A stretch of DNA of 64,000 nt from an uncultured Muribaculaceae bacterium (GTDB taxonomy: Bacteria > Bacteroidota > Bacteroidia > Bacteroidales > Muribaculaceae), in contig CAJUAF010000005.1 of assembly GCA_910584365.1 (NCBI GenBank), positions 1 through 64,000 on the forward strand, read 5' to 3'. Shown one piece after another: positions 25,620 through 34,350 of this stretch (within the stretch, counting starts at the first letter, position 1; the number at the start of each line of letters is the position of its first letter). The position numbers were made by a program, and so were the translations under genes. The notes below the pieces were generated by a model. The model ran no database searches. It saw nothing but the letters and a program-made list of their open reading frames with translations, and was not told the origin of the DNA.

Positions 25620-26086
25620 AGTCGCTTGCTTTCTATATGTGTCAAACAGTTATCAAGCATTGCTTGCGAACGGATGCAATACTGTATATTGGGTTTCTCG
25701 TATTTAAGCAATCCTAATGTTTCATTTTCAGATAACTCTCCCTCAAAATATCGGTCAAGAGTCAGAATGACACGGTCGTTGGCAACACCTCCTATTATAA
25801 GGTCAAAATCTGTGTCATCGTTGCCTGCCCGACACTTGGCAACGAAATCAAGCCAGCCTTTGTCGTAACTGTCGAATTTAAGAATTTTCCAATCAGATGA
25901 CTGAAATTCAAACTCATAAGAGTTCAGCCATGCTTCTTTCTGCCTACGTAGGAATCTCTGTGCGTATCTGACGGCCTGTTCATGCATGGAGGTAAGATAG
26001 AATCCTTTGCCAAAATCCAGAAAGTCCCGGGAATGATAGGTGTCAGGCTTGATTACCGACACGTTGGAAGAATGATATAGTTTCAT
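25616..26086 (-). CDS. DUF3990 family protein, putative ADP-ribosyltransferase-like toxin
   Basis: This 156-aa protein matches the DUF3990 pattern: N-terminal LYHSSN, then DFGKGFYLTSMHEQAVRYA, a central FDLIIGGVANDRV, and a C-terminal IQYCIRSQAML. The His in the first motif, Tyr in GFYLT and polar residue near QYCIRSQ are arranged like the H-Y-E/Q triad of ADP-ribosyltransferases. That catalytic reading is inference. It is the middle gene of a three-gene operon with 4-nt overlaps on both sides, as expected for a toxin with partner proteins. The locus is AT-richer than the surrounding DNA, which suggests transfer. Confidence 0.78.
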   Translation of the reverse strand: MKLYHSSNVSVIKPDTYHSRDFLDFGKGFYLTSMHEQAVRYAQRFLRRQKEAWLNSYEFEFQSSDWKILKFDSYDKGWLDFVAKCRAGNDDTDFDLIIGGVANDRVILTLDRYFEGELSENETLGLLKYEKPNIQYCIRSQAMLDNCLTHIESKRL

Positions 26087-26301
26087 TGGGGCAACACTCC
26101 TTTCTCTCTCATGTATTCTGTCAAGTCTTCGATAAGATAGCGGGAACTGAAAGTGTGCAACACATCATAGGATGGCACAATATACCCATACAAAATACCC
26201 GACTGTTTTAACCGTCGGTAGACTTCGCGTTGGCTTATCTTCAGCACTTGCGCGAGCTTGCTTATGCAGTAGGTAACAAATTCGAGAGTCTTAACGTCCA
26301 A
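26083..26301 (-). CDS. DUF3791 family protein (first gene of the DUF3990 locus)
   Basis: This 72-aa protein fits DUF3791: EFVTYCISKLAQVLKISQREVY followed by a short Leu/Gly stretch and YDVLHTFSSRYLIEDLTEYMREKG (read as two segments). The family is usually encoded next to DUF3990 and may neutralise or assist it. Its stop overlaps the DUF3990 start by 4 nt. A -7 box TAACTTTG (minus strand, 26399-26392) with ATTG 19 nt upstream lies about 90 bp before the start. Confidence 0.78.
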   Translation of the reverse strand: MDVKTLEFVTYCISKLAQVLKISQREVYRRLKQSGILYGYIVPSYDVLHTFSSRYLIEDLTEYMREKGVLPQ

Positions 26302-26391
26302 ATTTTAAATCTTTTTTGTTGCGGAGAATATTTATTCCATTGTAGTGTCGGGCTGCTTGCAGGAGCGGTTGTGCATACAATGACTATACCG

Positions 26392-26422
26392 CAAAGTTAA
26401 TCATTTTTCGCGAGATAACAAT
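26392..26422 (-). promoter_or_regulatory. Promoter of the DUF3791/DUF3990 operon
   Basis: Minus strand: ATTG (26422-26419) near-consensus -33, 19-nt spacer, -7 TAACTTTG (26399-26392). Confidence 0.5.
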
Positions 26423-26426
26423 GGTG

Positions 26427-27233
26427 CTATGTGGAGGGGAGAGGGGAGGGGGAGCGGCGCGGAAGGAGGTAGCCGGAGAGTTCCCACAGGAGGTAGAGGG
26501 GGAGGAAGACGGCCAGGAGGGTGAAGGGATCCGAGGTGGGGGTGATGACGGCGGCCGCTATCACGAGGGCTACGATGGCGTGTCGCCGGAAGCGCGAGAA
26601 AAAGCTCCGGTCGAGCAGCCCGATGCGCCCCAGGGCCCAGGTCAGGACCGGGATTTCAAAGGTTATTCCCATGATGAGGAGCATGGACATGAAGTTGTCG
26701 ATATAGGAGTCAAGGGTTATGGTGTTGGGGATGTCGGCCGACAGCTGGTAACCGGCAAGAAAGCGGAGGGTCAGGGGGAATATCAGCCAGTAGGCCACGG
26801 CCATGCCGAGAAAGAAAAGCGCGTTCCCGGCCACGAAGGCTGCCCCGGCATTGCGTCTTTCCCGCGGATAAAGGGCCGGGGCCACGAAGCACCACAGGAT
26901 ATAGACCAGCAGAGGAAAGGTCACTATGACCGCAAGCTGGCACGACAGGGACAGATGGATGAAAAACTGCGAGGCCAGCTGGGTGTTGATGAGGCTGACA
27001 TGAAAATCGGCGGAGGTTGCCGCGGTGTCGCCCCCGAGGGCCGCAAGGCGGTCGAAGGCCGTATAAAGAGGGAAAGAGCCGTGGCACGGGGCCAGAATCA
27101 CCGAATCGAAAATCCGCGGCATGGCGATGAATATGGCGACAGCGGCCACGAGAATTGTCGCGCCCATCCGGAACAGCACGGCGCGGAAGGCGTCGAGATG
27201 TTCCCAGAATGTCATTTCCTTGTTGTCGCTCAT
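26427..27233 (-). CDS. tatC: Twin-arginine translocase subunit TatC
   Basis: This 268-aa polytopic membrane protein is the substrate-receptor core of the Tat system, which exports folded proteins with a twin-arginine signal. The N-terminal FWEHLDAFRAVLFRM corresponds to the conserved cytoplasmic HLxELR region. Six hydrophobic segments follow, with FVAPALYPRERR between helices and FEIPVLTWALGRIGLL near the fourth helix. It follows tatA after a 58-nt gap on the same strand, so they form a tatA-tatC unit. No TatB gene is seen, as is common in Bacteroidetes. Confidence 0.95.
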   Translation of the reverse strand: MSDNKEMTFWEHLDAFRAVLFRMGATILVAAVAIFIAMPRIFDSVILAPCHGSFPLYTAFDRLAALGGDTAATSADFHVSLINTQLASQFFIHLSLSCQLAVIVTFPLLVYILWCFVAPALYPRERRNAGAAFVAGNALFFLGMAVAYWLIFPLTLRFLAGYQLSADIPNTITLDSYIDNFMSMLLIMGITFEIPVLTWALGRIGLLDRSFFSRFRRHAIVALVIAAAVITPTSDPFTLLAVFLPLYLLWELSGYLLPRRSPSPLPST

Positions 27234-27291
27234 GAATTGTCGCTGTGGACGGGGAGAAACTGTAACCGCGGAGTTGTGGCCCCGGAGGCGA

Positions 27292-27519
27292 TTATTTCTT
27301 TTGCGCCGGAGTGTCGCTGGTATCGACGGTATCGGAGGCTTTCTTCACTTCCTCGGTGGCGTCGTTGAGGCCCTCCTTGAAATTACGGACGCCTTTGCCG
27401 AGACCTTTCATTAGTTCGGGGATTTTCTTGCCGCCGAAAAGCAGCAGTACGACCAGGGCGATTATAATCCACTCGGAGCCGCCGGGAAGGCTCAAAAGGG
27501 GTATGAGGTTCAGTAGCAT
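27292..27519 (-). CDS. tatA: Twin-arginine translocase pore subunit TatA
   Basis: A 75-aa protein with the TatA/E layout: one short N-terminal membrane helix (SEWIIIALVVLLLFGGKKIP), the FGGKKIPELMKGLGKG hinge and amphipathic helix, then a charged tail rich in Asp/Glu/Lys. It oligomerises to form the transient Tat pore. A -7 box TAACTTTG lies on the minus strand at 27564-27557, 37 bp before the start. Confidence 0.95.
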   Translation of the reverse strand: MLLNLIPLLSLPGGSEWIIIALVVLLLFGGKKIPELMKGLGKGVRNFKEGLNDATEEVKKASDTVDTSDTPAQKK

Positions 27520-27607
27520 AGAGGTAAAGTTGCGTAATTTTGAATGGTTCTGAAAGCAAAGTTACGCCATTTGGGCTGAATAACATCGCGATATGGGATT
27601 TTTTTTG

Positions 27608-27615
27608 TACCTTTG
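27608..27615 (+). promoter_or_regulatory. -7 box of fabD
   Basis: TACCTTTG fits TAnnTTTG, 58 bp before the start codon. No -33 match at the normal spacing. Confidence 0.45.
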
Positions 27616-27673
27616 CGGTCGGTTTTAAAGATATTTAATTAAACCGAATAATAATCATTCAGATACCACAGTT

Positions 27674-28552
27674 ATGAAAGCATTCGTGTTTCCCGGCCAG
27701 GGAGCGCAGTTCGTAGGCATGGGCAAGGACCTCTACGAACAAAGCGCCGAGGCTAAGGAGATGTTTGAGAAAGCAAACGAAATACTCGGCTTCCGCATCA
27801 CGGACCTGATGTTCGACGGCACCGAGGAAGACCTCAAGCAGACCAAAGTGACCCAGCCCGCTGTCTTCCTCCACTCGGTGATCCTTTCCAAAGTCATCGG
27901 CGACGAGTTCAAGCCCGATATGGTTGCCGGTCACTCCCTGGGCGAGCTGTCGGCCCTGACAGCCGCCGGCGCCCTCAGCTTCGAGGACGGCCTGCGTCTT
28001 GTAAGCGCCCGTGCCCGCGCCATGCAGAAAGCCTGCGAGGCCAAGCCTTCCACTATGGCCGCTATCATCGCTCTCCCCGACGAGAAAGTCGAGGAAATCT
28101 GCGCCGCAACCGAGGGTGTGGTTGTCGCCGCCAACTATAACTGCCCGGGCCAGATTGTGATTTCCGGCGAAATCGAGGCTATCAACAAGGCCTGCGAGGC
28201 CGCCAAGGCTGCCGGAGCCAAGCGTGCCCTTCCCCTCAAGGTCGGTGGCGCTTTCCATTCCCCGCTGATGGAGCCCGCCCGTCAGGAACTTGCCGAGGCC
28301 ATCGCCGCCACCGAGTTCCATGCTCCGGTATGCCCCGTATATCAGAACGTTGACGCGCTTCCCCACACTGACCCCGCCGAAATCAAGGCAAACCTCATCG
28401 CACAGCTCACCGCTCCCGTGCGCTGGACCCAGTCGGCCAGGAACATGATTGCCGACGGCGCCACAGAGTTCGTTGAACTCGGCCCGGGCAAGGTCCTTCA
28501 GGGTCTTGTCTCAAAGGTCAGCCGCGACGTGACCGTCTCCGGCAAACAGTAA
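27674..28552 (+). CDS. fabD: Malonyl-CoA:ACP transacylase
   Basis: This 292-aa enzyme moves malonyl from CoA to acyl carrier protein for fatty-acid elongation. Visible marks are the N-terminal FPGQGAQ, the nucleophile motif GHSLGE (Ser88) and the catalytic His in AFHSPLM (about His196), with QPAVFLHS between the first two. Length is normal for FabD. It stands alone with its own terminator at 28595-28636. acpP and fabF of the same pathway lie 24 kb away. Confidence 0.96.
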   Translation: MKAFVFPGQGAQFVGMGKDLYEQSAEAKEMFEKANEILGFRITDLMFDGTEEDLKQTKVTQPAVFLHSVILSKVIGDEFKPDMVAGHSLGELSALTAAGALSFEDGLRLVSARARAMQKACEAKPSTMAAIIALPDEKVEEICAATEGVVVAANYNCPGQIVISGEIEAINKACEAAKAAGAKRALPLKVGGAFHSPLMEPARQELAEAIAATEFHAPVCPVYQNVDALPHTDPAEIKANLIAQLTAPVRWTQSARNMIADGATEFVELGPGKVLQGLVSKVSRDVTVSGKQ

Positions 28553-28594
28553 TCCCGGACCCTGTACCGACAACCATAACTTCGCAATACAAAA

Positions 28595-28636
28595 AGCAGT
28601 GTACTGCCCTTTCCCGGGCGGCACATTGCTTTTTTA
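28595..28636 (+). terminator. Terminator of fabD
   Basis: Stem AGCAGTGTACTGCCC (28595-28609) with GGGCGGCACATTGCT (28616-28630), then TTTTTT. Confidence 0.85.
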
Positions 28637-28715
28637 TTCTATGACCGAAAAAGAGATTTAAATTTGCAGGCCTGCGGCATGAAATTGTTGGATTTTTTGG
28701 AAAATGCGCCATCCC

Positions 28716-28747
28716 TTTGCCTGAACGAAAAAGTTTGATTAATTTTG
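28716..28747 (+). promoter_or_regulatory. Promoter of the alpha-amylase gene
   Basis: -33 TTTG (28716-28719), 20-nt spacer, -7 TAATTTTG (28740-28747). The leader is about 75 nt. Confidence 0.65.
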
Positions 28748-28826
28748 CAGACGGTAAATCTCATACCATTTTTTTATAGCTGAACCAACTTACATTCTTT
28801 TTCACTTAAAATCTTTACCTAAATTC

Positions 28827-31800
28827 ATGAGAAAGGTTAATCGGGCACTCCTCGGGGCGATTATGGCCCTGACGGCAGGCGCCGCCTCTGCGGGAACTTT
28901 CGTCGGCGACCGTACCGACTTCCGCGACGAGACAATCTACTTTGCCATGACCACCCGTTTCTATGACGGTGATCCCAACAACAACGTATATTGCTGGGAC
29001 GGAGTAAAAAACATCAATGACCCCGAATGGCGCGGTGATTTCAGAGGTCTCATCAACAAACTTGACTACATCAAGGCTCTGGGATTCACAACCGTGTGGA
29101 TTACGCCTATCGTAGAGAACGGTTCCGGCCTCGACTACCACGGCTATCATGCGATGGACTTCTCGAAAATCGATCACCGCTACGTAGCCAAGACCGCTAC
29201 CGACGCAGATGCCGATGTGGCTTTCCAGGAACTTATCGACGAGGTCCACAAGCGTGGCATGAAGCTGGTGCTTGACATCGTTCTCCAGCACACCGGCAAC
29301 TTCGGCGAGAACTATCTCTGCAAGATGTTCAAGAAGGATTATTCCAAGGACCTGGGGGATATCAATGCCTCCATGCTGGTGGTTCCCCGCAGTGAAGGGG
29401 GACAGCTGCCCGACAATTATCCCGATATGCTTCCCGCCGACCAGTACGGTACCCGACTGGCCATGATGAAGAACAGCGACTTCACCAACCGCGATATCCA
29501 CAACTACTGGCACCACAAGGCTTGGTTCGACTGGGATGACCCCTCCCGCTGGTGGGGACAGATCGCAGGAGACTGCGTGGACCTCAACACCGAGCATCCC
29601 ACGGTGACCAACTATATCGTGGAGTGCTACTCCCGCTTTATCAAGATGGGTGTGGACGGCTTCCGAATCGACACCGCCGGACATATTCCCCGTCTTTCCT
29701 TCAACAAGATGTTCCTTCCTCAGCTGCTGGCCGCTTCCGAGACTCCCGAAGCCAAGGCCAAGCGCGGCAATACCCCCTTCTTCATGTATGGTGAGGTCTG
29801 CGCCCGCTCCATGGAGGTAATCTATCGCGGCGAGAACTATAACTGCTCCCCCTGCTACTACACCTGGAAGGAATCCAAAGACTACCCCTGGGACATGGAT
29901 CCCAAGTCGTGGGACGATGTCGTCGCTATCCCCCTGGAAAAGGAACAATCCCAGGATTATATAACCGTAAGCGGTCACACCAACTGGAAATCCGTGCTTC
30001 AGTCGGGCAAGGATGACCTGGGCCACGCCGACGCCATCCTCCGCAAGAGTAACAATGCCCTGCTCGACGGCAACGAATACCACACTCCCGACCATTCCGA
30101 TTTCTCCGGCATGAGCGTCATCGACTTCGCCATGCACTGGAACTTCAACTCCGCAACGGGAGCATACGGCGTGCGCCATCAGGACAACCTTTACAATGAC
30201 GCCACCTACAATGTCGTCTATGTGGATTCCCATGACTACGCCCCCGACAGCAACTACCGCTTTACCGGCACTCAGGACACCTGGGCCGAAAACCTTTCGC
30301 TGATGTTCACTTTCCGCGGTATTCCTTGTATCTACTACGGCTCCGAAGTCGAGTTCCAGAAAGGAAAGGATATCGACAAGGGCGCTGTCATCGCCCTCAA
30401 GGAATCGGGCCGCGCCTATTTCGGAGGCTTCATCGAAGGTGATGTAAAGGTAACCGACTTCGCCGAATACACCGGAGCCACCGGCAACATGGCCTCCACC
30501 CTGTCTTACCCCCTTGCGCGCCATATCCAGCGCCTCAACAAGATCCGCGCCGCCGTGCCCGCTCTCCGCAAGGGCCAGTACAGCAATGAAGGCTGCTCGG
30601 GCAAAATGGCCTTCAAGCGCCGCTATGTAGACGGCAAGACCGACTCCTACGTACTGGTTACCATCAGCGGCGACGCTACATTCACCGGTATCCTCAACGG
30701 CCGCTATGTGGACGCCGTTACGGGCGACGTGAAGACTGTCAGCGACGGCACTATGTCCGTCAGCTGCTCCGGCAAGGGTAACCTCCGCGTATATGTACTC
30801 GACACCGCCAAGACTCCCGCTCCCGGCAAAGTCGGCGTGGACGGCAAGTATCTCTACGCTTCCTCCTCCGTGGAAGAACCATGGAACGAATGGCCTGACG
30901 AGACTATGCCCGAGGAAACCTGGACCCAGAAACCCACCGGCGGGGACACTCCCGGCGGAGACCGCGAGGAACCCGATCCTGTTATCGAGCCCGCTATGGC
31001 TGACGGCGAGCAGGCTGTCTTCTTCGAGCATGAATCCTGGAATCCCGCTACCGCATGGATCTGGACCGACGCCAAGAACTATACCGGCGGCAACTGGCCC
31101 GGCCAAAGCCTGACCTATCTTGGCAACAATGTCTACAAATGGACTTATTCGGGAGACGACGAGATTCCCGAAACCGCCAAAATAATTTTCAGCAACCGCG
31201 GCAACAACCAGACCGACAAGGACGGCTTCAAGTTTGTCAACGGCGGTTATTACAACGCCAACGGCTATGTGAAAACCATCGAGGCCGTAAATGACGAGCC
31301 TGTAGTCAAGTTCAGCCCCAAAGGCGGGGAATTCAAGGCCGAGACCCTGACGGTGACCGCTACTGTCTCCAACGCCACTTCCGCCTGGTATCGTGTCGAC
31401 GGCGGTGCCCAGGTCAACATCTCCGGCAATTCCGCTACGTTCACTATCGGACAGGGTGTGGAATTCGGCAAGACCATCACCGTAGACTGGAGCGCTACCG
31501 GCGCAAAGGGAACGCGCACCGGAAAAGCCGTCTACACCAAGCTTGATCCCAACGCCTCCACCACCTGGACTTTCTACTACGACAACCGCAACAGCACCTC
31601 CTGGCAGAAAGTCTACGCCTACGTATGGGATTCCGGAAATAACTCCAAGAACTATCTTGGCGAATGGCCCGGCACCGAAATGACTCCCGACGGTAACCGC
31701 TACAAGATTTCCTTTACCACTACCGACAATCTTGTCCGTCCGATGATTATCTTCAACAACGGAGGCGGCGAGCAGACGGCTGACCTTACAGCTGTCAACA

Positions 31801-32045
31801 ACGGCCTCTATACCCGCAGCGGCCTCGACAACTCGGGTATCATCGACGTAGCCGCCGGTTCCGCGATGAAGATATATGCAAGCGGTTCCGCTATCGTTGT
31901 GGAATCCCCTGCGGACACATACGTCACCGTGGCTACGGTTGACGGCCGCGTACAGACCCGTGAGGTTTCCGCCGGTATGAACGTCTTCACCGACTTCGCC
32001 CCCGGCTTCTACATCGTCAACACCACCAAGCTCTACCTCCGCTAA
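28827..32045 (+). CDS. Secreted GH13 alpha-amylase with two starch-binding modules
   Basis: A 1,072-aa exported amylase. After a signal peptide (MRKVNRALLGAIMALTAGA) comes a GH13 barrel (about residues 35-540). The nucleophile Asp282 lies in DGFRIDTAG, the acid/base Glu323 in YGEVCARS and the third Asp470 in VDSHDYAPD, where many members have NHD. A beta-sandwich domain C follows. The C-terminal part carries two starch-binding, CBM26-like segments rich in Trp (WNPATAWIWTD near 735; WQKVYAYVWDSG near 925) and a tail ending APGFYIVNTTKLYLR. It should hydrolyse alpha-1,4 glucan outside the cell. No SusC/D genes are adjacent, so it is not part of a classical Sus locus here. Confidence 0.9.
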   Translation: MRKVNRALLGAIMALTAGAASAGTFVGDRTDFRDETIYFAMTTRFYDGDPNNNVYCWDGVKNINDPEWRGDFRGLINKLDYIKALGFTTVWITPIVENGSGLDYHGYHAMDFSKIDHRYVAKTATDADADVAFQELIDEVHKRGMKLVLDIVLQHTGNFGENYLCKMFKKDYSKDLGDINASMLVVPRSEGGQLPDNYPDMLPADQYGTRLAMMKNSDFTNRDIHNYWHHKAWFDWDDPSRWWGQIAGDCVDLNTEHPTVTNYIVECYSRFIKMGVDGFRIDTAGHIPRLSFNKMFLPQLLAASETPEAKAKRGNTPFFMYGEVCARSMEVIYRGENYNCSPCYYTWKESKDYPWDMDPKSWDDVVAIPLEKEQSQDYITVSGHTNWKSVLQSGKDDLGHADAILRKSNNALLDGNEYHTPDHSDFSGMSVIDFAMHWNFNSATGAYGVRHQDNLYNDATYNVVYVDSHDYAPDSNYRFTGTQDTWAENLSLMFTFRGIPCIYYGSEVEFQKGKDIDKGAVIALKESGRAYFGGFIEGDVKVTDFAEYTGATGNMASTLSYPLARHIQRLNKIRAAVPALRKGQYSNEGCSGKMAFKRRYVDGKTDSYVLVTISGDATFTGILNGRYVDAVTGDVKTVSDGTMSVSCSGKGNLRVYVLDTAKTPAPGKVGVDGKYLYASSSVEEPWNEWPDETMPEETWTQKPTGGDTPGGDREEPDPVIEPAMADGEQAVFFEHESWNPATAWIWTDAKNYTGGNWPGQSLTYLGNNVYKWTYSGDDEIPETAKIIFSNRGNNQTDKDGFKFVNGGYYNANGYVKTIEAVNDEPVVKFSPKGGEFKAETLTVTATVSNATSAWYRVDGGAQVNISGNSATFTIGQGVEFGKTITVDWSATGAKGTRTGKAVYTKLDPNASTTWTFYYDNRNSTSWQKVYAYVWDSGNNSKNYLGEWPGTEMTPDGNRYKISFTTTDNLVRPMIIFNNGGGEQTADLTAVNNGLYTRSGLDNSGIIDVAAGSAMKIYASGSAIVVESPADTYVTVATVDGRVQTREVSAGMNVFTDFAPGFYIVNTTKLYLR

Positions 32046-32088
32046 TCCACCTCTTTCAGGAGACATCCCAGTCTCCGGGTTAAATAAT

Positions 32089-32130
32089 ATTGGGGCCGCG
32101 TCACAATTGACTGCGGTCCCAATTATTTTT
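32089..32130 (+). terminator. Terminator of the alpha-amylase gene
   Basis: Stem ATTGGGGCCGC (from 32089) with GCGGTCCCAAT (32113-32122), then TATTTTT. Confidence 0.8.
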
Positions 32131-32150
32131 TGTAATTTCTCCAACAGATA

Positions 32151-32182
32151 TTTGTCTTTACAAATCTTAATTTTTATATTTG
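32151..32182 (+). promoter_or_regulatory. Promoter of the 172-aa lipoprotein gene
   Basis: -33 TTTG (32151-32154), 20-nt spacer, -7 TATATTTG (32175-32182). Confidence 0.65.
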
Positions 32183-32207
32183 CAAAATCACACTAAATTT
32201 AACACAA

Positions 32208-32726
32208 ATGAAGATGAAATACATACTTACCATTTTAGGGATTCTCTCATTGATGGGATTTTCCTCTTGTCATGACCAGGAAGATTATGATGAACCGATA
32301 GGGTACTTCAAAACTCTTGGTGGCGATATGCTTCCTGTGATTGTATCCGCTGAGGCCGGTGAGATACAGATTTCCATGGAAGGGACAAACACGGAAAAGA
32401 TTATCCCCATCGTCTTTATTGCCGATGAGGAGGAAAAGTATCATAAGACACCTTATCAATGGGACGTTTATGAGGAAGAAGGAACAGCTCTAATTCCCTC
32501 AACGGTATATAAGGAAGCTGGTTATGCGGAATATCCCAATTCATTGGATTTCGGTTATCGGTTCCAATGGGCTACTTTTTCAACATACAAGCCCTCGGGC
32601 GACCATACAGGTGTTCTGAAGATAAAATATGATGAGAATCCTACTGATCAGTGTCGATGGATCTGGGTATTTCTAAAAAATGAGAAATCCGGGACATTAG
32701 CTTTAATGCAAGAACCTAAATCCTGA
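32208..32726 (+). CDS. Hypothetical lipoprotein, 172 aa
   Basis: Not assigned to a family. The N-terminus is a lipoprotein signal peptide (MKMKYILTILGILSLMGFSSC) with Cys21 as the predicted lipidation site. The charged DQEDYDEP that follows is typical of lipoproteins sent to the Bacteroidetes surface. The remainder is beta-rich, and its last ~40 residues (HTGVLKIKYDENPTDQCRW, KSGTLALMQEP) resemble the end of BACON-type Ig-like domains. Codon composition is AT-richer than the neighbours. Its own promoter and a downstream palindrome (copy E) make it a single-gene unit. Confidence 0.75.
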   Translation: MKMKYILTILGILSLMGFSSCHDQEDYDEPIGYFKTLGGDMLPVIVSAEAGEIQISMEGTNTEKIIPIVFIADEEEKYHKTPYQWDVYEEEGTALIPSTVYKEAGYAEYPNSLDFGYRFQWATFSTYKPSGDHTGVLKIKYDENPTDQCRWIWVFLKNEKSGTLALMQEPKS

Positions 32727-32792
32727 CAGCACTCTCGCCATCCGGACGAAAAACAAGGCGATGTGCCAAATTTTTGAATTTTGACACATCGC
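32727..32792. repeat. Dispersed palindrome copy E (between convergent genes)
   Basis: The palindrome at 32758-32792 begins GCGATGTGCCAAATTTTTG and ends TTGACACATCGC. The left tail CTCTCGCCATCCGGACG plus AAAAACAAG nearly equals that of copy C. It lies between the lipoprotein gene and the convergent DUF4465 gene, so it can serve as a terminator for both. Confidence 0.85.
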
Positions 32793-32824
32793 CTGGCTTT
32801 TTCCTGTGGCGGTCAACCGGAGAA

Positions 32825-33922
32825 TCAGGGGAGGAGGACTTTCCGGATTGAAGAGCCGCGGCGCTCGATGAAGATGCCGCCGGCGGGACGGGCTATGCGG
32901 CGTCCCTGGAGATCGAAGTATTCGGCGGGGGCGTCGGAGGCGGTGCTGTCGGCGGCGATGTTTCCTACGGAACCGCTGTCGGCATACCGGAGGTTATCCA
33001 TGCAGAAATATGTCGGCACGTATTCGTTGCTGGATTCGATGGAGACGGTTATCTTCTTTACTTTTCCCAGGGGAGAGAGGTCGCAGTGGACCCACTTGTC
33101 AAGGATGAAATGCTTCGAGGCGTCATTGTCGCGGAAGTCGGCGAGATTGAATTTTACGGACTTTCCGTTGTCCCCCTTGAAGATTACGGTATGGTAATCC
33201 CCTTTGGCAAACGGCGAGGAGAAGCCGTCGCCGGAAGAAGCGGATGTGTAGAGATACATATTGTTGGTCAGGTCGCACCCTTCGAGTTCGGCGCCCTCCT
33301 CGTCGGCCAGGATGGTGATTTCAGCGCGGGCGTAGGAGGGATATCCGACCATGAAGCCTTTCCCCTCGGCCGCTCCCCCTGGAGCGGAGTTGAACTGGTC
33401 CTCGAAATAGGTGGCGCCGTTGAAGTCCCTGTCGGTTGTTTCCGAGACCATGAATCCTCCGCAGAAATTTCCCATCGCCGGGCTGAACGTGTTGGTGAAG
33501 GAGAATCCTCCGCTGTAAAATTTGGATTCGGAGGCATACGGGTCGTCATAGACGCGTCCGGGCCAGAAGGTTTTGCCCTCCTCGACAAGCCCTTCGAAAC
33601 CGGCGGTTTCCCTCAGCCCGTAGACATCCACTTCGGCGTAGGCGGTACCGCTGACCCCTTTGCTGTCGGTAACCGTAAGGGTCAGTACCGAAGGCCGGTC
33701 CAGGGTGAGAGTAAGCGTCTCGTCGGAGCCCAGGAGGTCACCGGCGGCGTTCTTCCACTGATAGGTGTAGGGGGCTGTGCCGTCGACATCGTAAAGAGCC
33801 AGGGTGATGTTCTCCCCGGCATGGATCGGTCCGAAGTCATCGAGTTCGACTTCGAGATAGTCGGCGGCGCTTACTCCTGCGGCGCACATTGCCGCAAGAG
33901 GCAGAAGTAAAAATTTTTTCAT
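32825..33922 (-). CDS. DUF4465 (BtuH-like) cobalamin-linked secreted protein
   Basis: A 365-aa exported protein. The signal peptide MKKFLLLPLAAMCAAGVSA has no lipobox Cys. Residues ~20-100 look like an Ig/PKD-type domain (TAPYTYQWKNAAGD, VLTLTVTDSKG). Residues ~105-315 match DUF4465: KFYSGGFSFTNTF, GNFCGGFMVSETTDRD, GYPSYARAEITI, HFILDKWVHCDLSPLGKV and YFCMDNLRYAD. The last ~35 residues form the shared tail (YFDLQGRRI ... GIFIERRG ... VLLP). DUF4465 includes the BtuH B12-binding proteins of gut Bacteroidetes, which are lipoproteins, so this non-lipidated version is unusual. A cobalamin riboswitch directly upstream supports a vitamin B12 role. Confidence 0.85.
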   Translation of the reverse strand: MKKFLLLPLAAMCAAGVSAADYLEVELDDFGPIHAGENITLALYDVDGTAPYTYQWKNAAGDLLGSDETLTLTLDRPSVLTLTVTDSKGVSGTAYAEVDVYGLRETAGFEGLVEEGKTFWPGRVYDDPYASESKFYSGGFSFTNTFSPAMGNFCGGFMVSETTDRDFNGATYFEDQFNSAPGGAAEGKGFMVGYPSYARAEITILADEEGAELEGCDLTNNMYLYTSASSGDGFSSPFAKGDYHTVIFKGDNGKSVKFNLADFRDNDASKHFILDKWVHCDLSPLGKVKKITVSIESSNEYVPTYFCMDNLRYADSGSVGNIAADSTASDAPAEYFDLQGRRIARPAGGIFIERRGSSIRKVLLP

Positions 33923-33965
33923 TGCGAATTATAGATAATAGTTTACTTTTTCCTCGAAAGCATTA

Positions 33966-34172
33966 TCGCAAGCTACGTTCCGGCAGGTCTTCTGACTTAC
34001 TCCGGCCTTAGGGTCATCATCCCTTCCCAGGCTCCTGTGGCGGAGTCCAGTGGAATGTGACAGGCCTGACGGGCGCCGGTAAACCGGCCTAACCGTGGAG
34101 AATACAGCAGCGGGACTGTCCGGGATTCCCACCCGGTTCCCTATTAAGCGGCCCCGCGGGCCGCGCCGAATC
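33966..34172 (-). promoter_or_regulatory. Cobalamin (B12) riboswitch
   Basis: On the minus strand the leader of the DUF4465 gene contains the canonical elements in order: GGGAACCGGGTGGGAATCCC, then GGACAGTCCCGCTGCTGTA, a variable arm, and the B12 box AGTCAGAAGACCTGCC (33997-33982) followed by GGAACGTAGCTT. When adenosylcobalamin or a related corrinoid binds, the RNA is expected to lower expression of the downstream gene. Confidence 0.95.
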
Positions 34173-34178
34173 GTATCG

Positions 34179-34210
34179 CAAAGTTACTCCTTTCCCCGCA
34201 ATCCTCCAAA
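34179..34210 (-). promoter_or_regulatory. Promoter of the riboswitch-DUF4465 transcript
   Basis: Minus strand: -33 TTTG (34210-34207), 20-nt spacer, -7 TAACTTTG (34186-34179). Transcription would begin just before the aptamer. Confidence 0.75.
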
Positions 34211-34350
34211 ATTTTCCGCCACATTTCCCCGTGCAAGGTCCGCGGGAAATACGCCGCCGTCCGGCGTGTATGTCGGTATGTCGGGGCAAAAAGGGCGCCG
34301 TAACCGCCGGGATGACGGCTGCCGCAAGACTGTCGGACATGGGAAAGGAA

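Noticed and set aside
26421..27368. A 315-codon plus-strand frame over tatC and tatA
   Set aside because: Composition is charged and repetitive (Gly/Glu/Arg). The minus strand holds unmistakable TatC and TatA.
28815..32144. A very long antisense frame (about 1,100 codons) over the alpha-amylase gene
   Set aside because: It mirrors a real GH13 gene with catalytic residues on the plus strand. Its sequence is Gly/Val-rich without domains, as expected for an antisense shadow of GC-rich codons.
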